From assembly GCA_948567375.1 (NCBI GenBank), contig OX419761.1:56298501-56362500 (forward strand): a stretch of DNA of 64,000 nt, written 5' to 3'. The position numbers and the translations under genes were made by a program. This DNA is from Lunularia cruciata. Its lineage: Eukaryota; Streptophyta; Marchantiopsida; Lunulariales; Lunulariaceae. The notes under the pieces are model-generated. The model was not told the DNA's origin and did not search any database. It saw only the letters and a program-made list of their open reading frames with translations. Below, piece by piece: positions 55,647 to 64,000 of this stretch. Numbering within the stretch: position 1 is the first letter of the stretch; each line of letters opens with the position of its first letter.

Positions 55647-58600
55647 TATTCCCCCGCCACTAGTTGGTGACGTCCTCGTCGCCAGTGAAGCTTTGAATTC
55701 CTTGATGGCCGTCTGTGCATTCTGGAGGTGGGAAAGAGGTTCCCATGTGGCATCATGAAGGGGATACCCTTTCCAAAGGACCTTGTACTCCGTATGTTGG
55801 TGACGGCCTCGTTGAATATGGCGACGCACAAGGATACGATCAACTTTGTACTCCTCATGATCATTGATAGGGACAGGTAAAGGAGGAGGTTGGACTCAAG
55901 AGGAAAAGGAAGAGGGGTTAGGAACAAAGGGTTTCAACTTGGAAACATGAAAGATAGGATGGATACGCATGTGACAAGGCAAGGCAAGTCGATAAGCAAT
56001 AGGAGAGACAATGTGGGTGATATCAAAGGGTCCTATCCAATTAGGAGCAATTTTACGAACTTGGGTATCAAGTGGGAGAGTGAGGTTACTAGAGGATAGC
56101 ATGACTTTATCACCAACTTCAAAGGTGAGATCACGACGATGGTGGTCCGCATATTTTTTTGGCAATTCTGAGCAACAAGGAGGTGAGACTTGGCTTGTTG
56201 GAGAGATTGGGATATAATGGTCAAGAATGTGGAAGTATGAGGAACCTGAGAGGGAGGGGGAGCAAGAAGAGAATCTAGAACAAGCGGATCTTGGCCAAAA
56301 TTGAGAAAGAAGGGAGAAAATCTGGTGCTTGCCTGTTTGGAATTGTTGTAGGTAAATTCTGCAACTGCAAGAAATTCATCCTAGTTGGTGTGGTGGAAAT
56401 TGACAAAGGCCAGCAACATATCCTCCAATGTACGATTTGTGCGTTTGGTTTTTCCATCAGTTTGAGGATGATAGGCCGTGGACAAAGCAAGCTTGGTGCC
56501 AAGTATCTGGAAGAGTGCTTGCCAAAACTTCTCAATAAATCAAGGATCACGGTCGGAGATGAGTACATGTGGCATCCCATGATGCTTGAAGACATTGTCA
56601 AAGTAGATTTGCGCTAAGGTTGGAGCATCCACGGTATCATAGGTTGGTGCCAAGTGGATTTGCTTACTAAGCTTATCCACAAACACCACAATTGCGGTGT
56701 GTCCTTGTTTTGTCTTTGGAAAGGATGTGATGAGATCCAAGCTCACATGCTCCCAATGAGTGGATGGAATGGCGAGTGGTTGAAGGAGTCCACTCGGCTT
56801 CTGGTTGCTGGCCTTGTTACGTTGGCAACTCTCACATGATCGGACAAAGTCTTGAACATCTCGTGTCATGTTGGGCCACCACCATTGGCGTTGGAGGGTG
56901 CCCAAGGTCTTGTCCACTCCCATGTGACCAGCTATTGGTAAATCATGGGCTTCTTGAAGGCGCACAAGTCGAAGATCACCTTTGGCAGGAACATAGATCT
57001 AGTCAGCATGGAATAAAAGGCCTTCCTTGAAGGAGAAGGTGTTGTACTCCTTGTTGCATGTTGTCAGACGACCGTGTACCATTTGGAAGAAGGGATCTTG
57101 TTGTAGAGCTGATTGAAACTCATTATGGACCTTAGGGTCAATGGACACCGTTGTAATTGCCGCCGTGATGAGAGGAAGAGCCTTCAAATCAGGTCGTTGT
57201 GATAGAGCATCAGGGATGACATGGAACCGACCTGGTTTGTACTCAAGTTTGATGTCAAAAAATTGGAGTTGCTCTTCCCATTGATGATGCTGACTCTTCA
57301 TGTGCTCCAAGTGTAAGGTTTGCAACAATGGCTTGTGATCAGTTTGCATGATCACTTGTTTCCCCAAGAGAAAATGCCTCCATACCTTGGTGGCATATAC
57401 CATTGCAAGTTGTTCCCGATCTTGAGCAGAGTAATTTCTTTCAGCTGTATTTAGTCGGTGAGACACAAAGGCAATAGGATATAGTCCATCTGGAAATTCT
57501 TGTTGCAACATAGCTCCAATTGCAAAGTTAGAAGCATCAAAATCAACCACACAAGGTAGTTGAGGATCATATGGTTGAAGAATGGGTCTTGAAGACACCA
57601 TATACTTTAACTTCTGGAATGCTTCTTCATGCTTGGTGGTCCACTGGAAGCTCGAGTTCTTTCCCAAGAGGTCAGTCAATGGTGCAGCCACGTGAGCATA
57701 ATAGTGGATGAACCATCGGTAAAAACTAGCCAATCCATTGAATGCTCGTACTTCTGAAGCATCCTTTGGGGTAGGCCAATTAGTAATGGCCTTGATCTTC
57801 TCTTCTTCCATCTTGGTCCCCTCTGATGAGATCTTATGACCCAAGAAGGTAACCTTCTTCTGCCAAAAAGCACACTTTGACTTCTTGCAGTAAAATTTCC
57901 ACTATCGTAGTCGTCTTAGGACTTCTCGCACATGATTCATGTGTTCTGCCTCTATCCTGCTATAGATTAAGATATCATCTAAGAACACCACCACGGACCA
58001 ATCCAATAGTCCCTCCAACACCCGATGCATCTTATCTATGAAGACTGCTGGAGCATTAGTGAGTCCGAAAGGTAGAACTCTCCACTCAAAATGTCTATAC
58101 CTTGTGCAAAAAGCAGTCTTTTGCACGTCCTTGCCTTCAATAGGAATTTGCCAATAGCCGCTTCAAAGATCCAACTTGGAAAAGTAGCATGCTCCACTTA
58201 GTTGATCAAGCAGGTCATCGATCCAAAGCAAGGGATATGCATTCTTCATGGTTTGCTTATTGAGTCCACGATAATCAATATAGAAATGAAGTCCTCCATC
58301 CTTCTTTGGAACAAATAATACCGGTGCTCCCCAAGGAGAGGTACTATGTCATATGAAATCCTTCTCCAACAACTCTGTAAGTGTTGTTTGCAACTCCTCC
58401 AACTTCTTTGGTGAGAGCCGATAGATTGGTTTACTCACTAGAGTACTTCTTGGCAATAACTTGATCTTGAAGGGCATACCTCGATCGAAGGGTAATCCCT
58501 TTGGTAGATCATCCGGAAACACATCTGCAAACTCTTGAACTATTTGATCAACCATCACTTGATGAGGCTCTTGGCCCTCCTCAGATTGTTCTTGTGCAAT

Positions 58601-59278
58601 CGGCTTAATCCACACCACGAATACAGACTTATCTTCCTCCAAAGCTTGCTCTATGGCCGCTTCATTAACAAACTTCCCTTCCAGGGACCCATCTCTCTTC
58701 CAAGCTTGCTCCATGGTTACCTTCTTGGCAAACTACCCATCTTGGGACTCATCTCCCTTCCAGATTCGCTCTATGGCTACCTTCTTGACAAACTTCCTAT
58801 CTTGGGACTGACTATTCTTAGGCGTCTTACTCAGAGGTGCCAAACAACCTAATCGGAAATTTCTACCTTGGTGTTGTACTTGAATTTGTTGTCGGGTCCA
58901 ATCAAATTGAACCATATGACATTCAAGCCAAGGTATACCCAAAATGATATCATAGTGTAGAGGTGCCACTACAAACCTCATACACTCCAAATACTCCTTC
59001 CCAATCTTGAAGGTAACAAGATGTGAGGTGCGGAATGCAGAACCCTTTCTACCATCCGCCATCATCAACCTACTTCCAAACATTGGCTTGATAGGAATAC
59101 CCAATTCCTTTGCTACTTGCATAGACATGCAATTTTTTGAACTTCCAGAATCAACCAAAATCATACAACCCCGATTAGATATTGTACCTTGCAAGTGAAG
59201 CAAACTTGCATAGGTCGAGCCTTCAATCCCATTGGAACTAATCAAGCTCCCAATAGGCGGCTCGAAATCTCCTATTGG
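55647..59278 (-). pseudogene. Chromovirus C pol, broken
   Basis: Read downward: protease (59245-58733, with LVDSGSSKNCMS), linker (58714-58349), reverse transcriptase ([22 protein letters not shown]; 58126-57902), then 57844-56999 with RT end, RNase H (VVDFDASNFAIGAML, AERNYSAQDREQLAMVYA, TDHKPLLQTL). Integrase (56965-56540) has the zinc site and ISDRD intact, then a stop; it continues in 56601-56275. The tail and chromodomain follow (56165-55896, 55829-55581, EYKVLWKGYPLHDATWEPLSHL). Stops and shifts break it into at least seven pieces, yet it is better kept than host B. Confidence 0.9.
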
Positions 59279-59293
59279 AATTCTTCGTTTCCC
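59250..59293 (-). promoter_or_regulatory. -1 programmed ribosomal frameshift cassette between gag and pol (C)
   Basis: On the minus strand GGGAAAC (59293-59287) is in gag phase caG GGA AAC. An 8-nt spacer (59286-59279) separates it from a perfect 8-bp stem CCAATAGG/CCTATTGG (59278-59271 with 59257-59250), loop 13 nt. The gag-frame stop TAG is at 59274-59272, inside the stem. The -1 frame leads into the protease. Confidence 0.75.
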
Positions 59294-60171
59294 TGATCAT
59301 TCTGTTCCACAAACTCTATCTGGGCAACTTGTCGAGGTCGCACATTCCTAAGTGGACATTCAGTAATGCAATGTCCAACTTGGTGACAATAAAAGCAACC
59401 TCCATTTTATCGTAATCTTTCTCTATTTGTTGTGCCAAGTGGTCTTTGTTGGATAGCATCAATCTCCATTGGTACTGGTTCTTCCACTCGTGGTACTGGT
59501 AGGCTTTGTGTAGGTCAAGGTCGAGGTCAAGTTGTTGCAACCAAGGAATCAAAATGCTCAGCCAATTGCATGGCTTCTTCTACGTTTTGTGGCTCCCGCA
59601 TGGTCACTTCCAATTTGGTTTGTGACTTCAATCCTCACACAAATTGATCTAGAACTTCACCTTCTTGGATATCTAGAATTTGCATGATGATATTATGAAA
59701 TTGTGTGATGTAGCTTCTCACTGAGCCAATCTACCTCAACTCCACCAATTTATCTTGTGTAGCTTGGGTGGCATTTATAGTTTGAAATCGACCAAGTATT
59801 GCATCTTTGAATTCTGCCCATGTCAAAATCGGTGTAACAATTTGTCGTTCAGCTCTTTCTACTCGGAATCGCCACCAAAGTTTTGCCACACCATCCAATT
59901 GGCTAGAAGCCAAGAGAATTTGTTTCTGCTCGTCTTGCAGATTGGTGGCTTCAAAGTAATGTTTGCAGTCAAACACAAAATTCTCCATTGTGCTTGGAAG
60001 ATTCTTGCCTTCAAACACCTTGGGTTTCGGAAATTGAATGCGATCTTCTCCATCTCAAATTGGCGCTATGTCTATCTGTTCTCGTCATTGTTGGTCTTGT
60101 TCATCCAACAATCTAGTAAGATGCTCAATTTGTTGTTGCATTGCAAGGATAACATCCGGTATTGCCGCCAT
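59272..60171 (-). pseudogene. Chromovirus C gag
   Basis: The ATG at 60171 (MAAIPDVI...) opens gag; conserved parts include VFEGKNLPSTMENFVFDC, LASSQLDGVAKLWWRFR, WAEFKDAILGRF (60018-59731), then stops, and the CCHC zinc knuckle (C-F-Y-C-x4-H-x4-C) before the frameshift heptamer. Pieces are interrupted by several stop codons. Confidence 0.85.
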
Positions 60172-60429
60172 CGCTATTACTCTATTCCACTACTCTCAAT
60201 TTATCTAATTGATTAACACATAGATACAACACGTCCACCGTTCTCCATAAGTTACAATTGGAAGTATCAAGGGTTCCTCTGACACGATGATCATATGTAG
60301 AAAATCCTGCCCAAAGCGCAAGGTGATGAATTGTGTGAAACGATGCTTTGGTAATATCTGGACATGAAAGTCCCAATGGTTTGGCGGAAGTGGATTTGGT
60401 GGTCCATAAATTCCATCCATCCCATTCCT

Positions 60430-60441
60430 GCTCTGATACCA
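60430..60441 (-). other. Primer-binding site (initiator tRNA-Met)
   Basis: TGGTATCAGAGC on the minus strand, one base beyond the 5' LTR end, is the standard sequence complementary to the 3' end of plant initiator methionine tRNA. It fixes the element's orientation and LTR boundary. Confidence 0.92.
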
Positions 60442-60442
60442 A

Positions 60443-60855
60443 TGTAAAAGACCAAAATCGAGGAGAGAAATATGAGAATGGAAACTCACATTGGGATACT
60501 TGAATGAGGGAAAACTCCAAATGCCTAGCATGAGCTTTGGCTTTGGTATTTATAGGTAGCATACAAGACCCTTGAAGCTTCTCAAGAAGCTTCCTTGAGC
60601 CACTTTCTTGGAGTGCAAGCCAAGTTAACCATGAAGCTTCTCAAGAAGCTTCCTTCTAGAAGCCGCCTATTTGGCGTGCAAGCTAAGCTAGTTAGTAGCT
60701 TCCTTCTAGAAGCTACCTACTTACGGCGCAAGTTAACTAGTTGGGAAGCTTCCCAAGAAGCTTCTTAGATGCTTCTAGAATATTCTAGGCTATTTTGTCT
60801 TATTCTCTACTTTGTAAGCCCGACTAACTTCGTCGCTAAACTCTATATTGTTACA
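60443..60855 (-). repeat. 5' LTR of chromovirus C (413 bp)
   Basis: Plus-strand ends TGTAAAAGACC and TTGTTACA. TATTTATA (TATAAATA on the minus strand) is at 60547-60554. Upstream of it in transcription terms, 60568-60785 holds repeated GAAGCTTC, TTCTAGAA and AGAATATTCTAG motifs spaced as in the LTR of A. Confidence 0.92.
60547..60785 (-). promoter_or_regulatory. Heat-shock-element-like array and TATA box in the LTR of C
   Basis: From the TATA box (60547-60554) outward: GAAGCTTC twice from 60574, again twice from 60632 followed by TTCTAGAA, TTCTAGAA near 60703, GAAGCTTC twice near 60747-60766, and TTCTAGAATATTC near 60773-60785. Spacing of GAA and TTC units is 2 nt, the heat shock factor rule. 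This is the promoter of the one element here with a complete primer-binding site. Confidence 0.6.
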
Positions 60856-61184
60856 ATGAGCTTGGGCTTTGGTATCCGTAGGAAGCATATAAGGCTCTTG
60901 GGAAGCTTCCTAAAGCCGCCTTCTTGGAATGCAAACCAAGTTAATTGGGAAGTTTCTTAAGAAGTTTCCTTCTAGAAACTACCTACTTGGGGTTAAAGCT
61001 AAGCTAGTTGGGAAGCTTTCCAAGAAGCTTCCTCTTAAAAGTTACCACTTGGCATGCATGTTACCTAGTACTTGGAAGGTACCAAGTAGCTTCCTAGATA
61101 CTTCTAAAATATTCTAGGTTAATTTTGCATATTTGCTACTTCATTAGCCGTGACTAACTTTTTGATAAACTCCATTTTGTTACA
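60856..61184 (-). repeat. Truncated 5' LTR remnant of host B
   Basis: Diverged LTR sequence from ATGAGCTTGGGCTTTGG to TTTTGTTACA, closest by eye to the LTR at 27821-28321 (shared GGAAGGTACCAAGTAGCTTC and TTTGCTACTT.ATTAGCC.TGACTAACT). The first 100 or so bases are absent at the junction with C. The TATA motif is mutated to TATCCGTA. Confidence 0.78.
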
Positions 61185-63231
61185 ATTTTAGTAACACAAA
61201 GCAAGTAATGAAAAATTATGCAAATTTGGAAGAACCATCAAAGACATTATGTGTCTTGTAGAACAATGGTCTTCATGTCTTGCAATGATTAGAAGAAATC
61301 AATCTTTTGATTGTACTAGGGGTTCAAGAGATTGAGGATGGTTCTTGTGTTTTGACCTTTGCTTTCATAGTTTGTCCTTGACTTATAACTTTGTCTTTCT
61401 AGGCTATGTTTTTCTATATATAATCATGGTTTTGCCTTCAAAGTATACCTTGGTCTCAAGGATTGTTGCACACCATAGAATTTATGATGCACAATTAAAA
61501 CCCAAATGTGGTACAAGTGGAAGTATATTCAACCCTAGTCTACATCTTCTAGTCTCCTAATCTATATCATTTATTTATTTATAATACTAAGATTAGTGAC
61601 ATTTGTTAAATTTGAATTGTATCAAAGGTCACTATTGAATATATTTATAGGGAATTTTTTGAAAATTAAAGGAACATCCAAGCACTATTAAGAACTTAGA
61701 AACATGGTAATTAGAGGATATTTATTCATTTTTAAAATTTAACTTGTATCAAATGTCACTTTTGATTGTTTTTACATGGTAATTCTTGAAAAATTTGGCA
61801 CGCCATTTGTAACATTGCACCTAGATTGGTCAGATTTCATGTTTAGGGTATTAACTACATGGTGGGGCACACCATCACTTGCACCATTCACACTGTTGGA
61901 TGTGCCATCAACGAGACCATTAGGGTTGCAGACCTAGGTCAAGATTAGGGGGTATACTTTCAATATGTAACTCCATAGAGCTCACTTCTTTGATGTTCAG
62001 CCTTTGAGTTCCTAGCTATCATTTACAGAGGCCAATAAGTGTCACCTAGAGTCTCTTACCTAGACTGGATATGGCTTGACTATACCTAACTTGACTTGAC
62101 CCTAATCAATGTCCAATTGTTGCAGATTGTTGAGTAACAGATCAAGTACTAATCTGAATGAATGTGATTTGAGTTGATGACAAATTGATTACATCACAAA
62201 AATAAGTTAGGGAGAAATTGAGTGCAAGAACTAAAGGTGTTAATGGTATCTCCAAGCCTTGCTAATCATTGGTAGCTTGATTGTGGATCAAATTTTCCCT
62301 CAGAGTGATCATGTGAAGAAGCTCTTTTGAATTGATGCAAACTTGTCAATGAGACAAATGGTGTGTGGAAGCATTGGCCAAATCTCCCTGAGAAGAGAAT
62401 CAATTTCAAGCAATGGTGTTTGTTTTGAGCTCAAGAGGTGAAAATAAGACCAATTTGGTGCAAATTTGAAGGTGGAATTGGGAACCCATTCCCATGAGTT
62501 AGAGATTTGAAGATCCCCATCTTTTCAATTTGTTCAAGTGGAGATTTAGCAAAGGATTTGGCAGTCAGCCAACTCTAGGGATTTATGTTAGATTTTGGCT
62601 CAAGTTGGAGAAGCTTGGCCAGATTGGGAGGTGGTTCACCAAATTTGGAGGTGGTTCAACATTTAGAGGCTTCAAGGCATAGGGCTATGTGCACCATGTT
62701 TCTATGAGGTGCCCTGACTTTAGAGCATTGGTGCTTTGGTGTGCTTTTGATAGTGAGGCTGGAGTGATGACCAGTCAGACTACTTATGTTTCTCTCTGAT
62801 GAGGCAAGAAGTAATGACCTAAAGATTGTGAGAGTGCATATTATGATGGTAGATTATAGGTTGCCCTTTCTCCTAGTGTAGTTGTCAAAGCTAGAGCTAC
62901 ATTAGTGAGTGAGGTTCGGTTGGTGGTGTTGGCACTTGGAGGTGATTCTTGGTGGGGTACTTGCGGTTTGTAGTTTCTAGTTACTTTGTCATGACGGAGT
63001 TCTTTGGGGATTCCAAAGGAGATAGCATTGCAGCATGCAATGGGTTTACTTGGAGTGGCTCTCAGTATCAGCCTATATCTCAAGTCTCCAAGAGTGGAAA
63101 TTGACTCTAAGTTGGAAATTGACACATGAGCTGATTCAATTTAGAGTGCACTTGGTTTGTCTACACCATTGTTGTGGGACATGGTCAAGATTTATGGGGC
63201 CTCCAAAGGTCCCAAGTGTTACTCTGGTGTG
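61185..63231. other. AT-rich DNA, no gene recognised; part repeat-derived
   Basis: No conserved frame is visible. CCAAGAGTGGAAATTGA at 63088-63104 is shared with the leader of element D (30339-30355), so the right part is probably from a related element. The rest is unassigned. Confidence 0.45.
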
Positions 63232-63567
63232 ATGGGTACCATTGAGTTGGATGATTTCATCCAAGAGTTTGATAGTTGGTATCATCTTTAGTAGATGCAG
63301 AGCTCAACTTTGTTCACACACTTCATGGCATGGAAAGGGTTGTTTCAACACTTGGAAGGTCTGCTAATGGATGAATATCATGAGTTCAAGAGAGCTCACT
63401 TAGAGGAGATTGAGCTATGGAGACAATATTGGTCTGCAAACTACATCTCCATCACTTCAAGTTCAGTTTCTAGGGGTAGTTTGGCAGTACCTATGAGTTC
63501 TAGCTCTAATAGCATTGGTAGATCTATTGGAGATGGTGCTACTATGAGTGGAGGTACCACTACATGA
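63232..63567 (+). pseudogene. Gag-like fragment of an unidentified retroelement
   Basis: A frame from the ATG at 63232 reads GTIELDDFIQEFDSWYHL, two TAG stops (63289-63294), then FTHFMAWKGLFQHLEGLLMDEYHEFKRAHLEEIELWRQYW and a Ser-rich stretch with a final stop. The W/F/L pattern resembles the N-terminal part of a gypsy gag. It is cut off by a D-type LTR in the opposite orientation. Low certainty. Confidence 0.35.
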
Positions 63568-63644
63568 GGTGGTGTAGTACCAAGGTTTAACCTCATGGTG
63601 GAGTTCTTTTAGTGTTTAAGGTAGAACTACCATGGAGTGCAAAT

Positions 63645-64000
63645 TGTGAGCCGGCTTGTCTCTCACTCAAGATGAACCTCTAATAGCTATTATAGTAGCA
63701 CATGATAAACTAAGAAGACAAGGAACCCCAACTCCATCATACTCCTCCAAGGCTAACACTCCAAGACTCAAGACATTGCTCACTAGAGAACTCCATGAGA
63801 GAAAGATAGTCGCAAATGAAAAGATGATAAGTACCTCCTCACCTCTTGTTTATATACTTGTGAAATAGTTATACACTAAAGTTACTATTTACCACAATAA
63901 CTCAAGTTACTAGGTTAAAAGTCAAGTAAAGTCAAAAAGTATAAAGGAATATCCATCTACATAGGCATATCTACTAAGCATGTGATTTTATCTTGACCCA
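63645..64000 (-). repeat. Partial D-type LTR on the minus strand, running off the window
   Basis: TGTGAGCCGGCTTGTCTCTCACTC is the complement of the end of the D LTR (..GGCTCACA); similarity continues to position 64000, covering about half of the 692-bp LTR, with many substitutions. It is a second, older insertion of the D family. Confidence 0.82.

Larger units (their letters stand above)
55283..60855 (-). mobile_element. Ty3/gypsy chromovirus C, minus strand, full length but decayed
   Basis: LTRs at 55283-55646 (3') and 60443-60855 (5'), a tRNA-iMet primer-binding site (60430-60441), gag, the frameshift cassette, pol with chromodomain, and a polypurine tract at 55647-55660. It lies within host B, between its gag and its 5' LTR remnant. 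The flanks GATGTAG and ATGAG do not form a clean target duplication, and host DNA is missing at the right side, so the insertion was followed or accompanied by a deletion. Confidence 0.9.
27821..61184 (-). mobile_element. Old Ty3/gypsy chromovirus (host B) split into six pieces by five insertions
   Basis: Minus-strand pieces are 27821-28777 (3' LTR, chromodomain end), 42117-42814 (integrase), 45439-46005 (integrase start, RNase H), 49560-51013 (reverse transcriptase, protease), 54482-55282 (protease, gag) and 60856-61184 (remnant of the 5' LTR). Each piece continues exactly where the last stopped when laid against the related element C at 55283-60855. Together they total about 4.8 kb, against 5.3-5.6 kb for A and C; the shortfall is the gag start, leader and first part of the 5' LTR. 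Flanks GGTTT and ATTTT may be a worn target duplication. All genes are degenerate. Confidence 0.8.

Noticed and set aside
55283-60855. Elements A, B or C as a currently active retrovirus-like element
   Set aside because: Each has multiple stops or frameshifts in gag and pol; only the promoter and RNA signals look intact.

Overview
The window is nuclear DNA of a land plant. It holds one spliced single-copy gene (3.5-10.8 kb) followed by about 50 kb of nested, decayed retroelements. The gene has 13 exons with GT-AG introns of roughly 100-1,020 bp and encodes the plant-type DM13 + DOMON + cytochrome b561 protein. A pseudogene of the chloroplast protein CSP41a supports a photosynthetic eukaryote. 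Intron sizes and element content would suit a bryophyte or other non-seed plant, but the sequence alone does not prove the lineage.

Layout. 1-3485: flanking DNA with no recognisable gene. 3486-10758 (+): the DM13/DOMON/b561 gene, 963 codons plus stop, with all splice phases consistent. 10759-15687: intergenic DNA with diverged repeats and a LINE-like reverse transcriptase remnant. 15688-24105 (-): a Ty1/copia element, split in its gag by a 3.8 kb element of an unclassified family called here the CC family. 24.8-25.8 kb: the CSP41a pseudogene. 26.4-27.0 kb: copia LTR pieces in alternating orientation.

27821-61184 is one old minus-strand Ty3/gypsy chromovirus (host B, about 4.8 kb when its pieces are added). 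It is split by five insertions: a plus-strand non-chromoviral gypsy element D (28778-42116), which itself carries a plus-strand chromovirus A (32402-37745, TSD AAGAG); a 2.6 kb TG...CA block with minisatellites (42815-45438); two further CC-family copies (46006-49554 on the minus strand, 51014-54481 on the plus strand); and a full minus-strand chromovirus C (55283-60855). The related copies A and C supply empty sites that show the exact insertion points. 61185-64000 holds uncharacterised DNA, a gag-like fragment and the edge of another D-type LTR on the minus strand.

Three signals stand out. (1) The chromovirus LTRs carry dense arrays of perfect heat-shock-element motifs (alternating GAA/TTC with 2-nt gaps) ending about 20 bp upstream of a TATA box. 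(2) A and C both have a canonical -1 ribosomal frameshift cassette at the gag/pol junction: GGGAAAC, an 8-nt spacer, and a stem-loop with a compensatory base change. (3) The CC family is a roughly 3.5 kb dispersed element without visible LTRs, with 5-bp target duplications. It encodes a 255-aa protein and a 390-aa coiled-coil protein, and I recognise neither.
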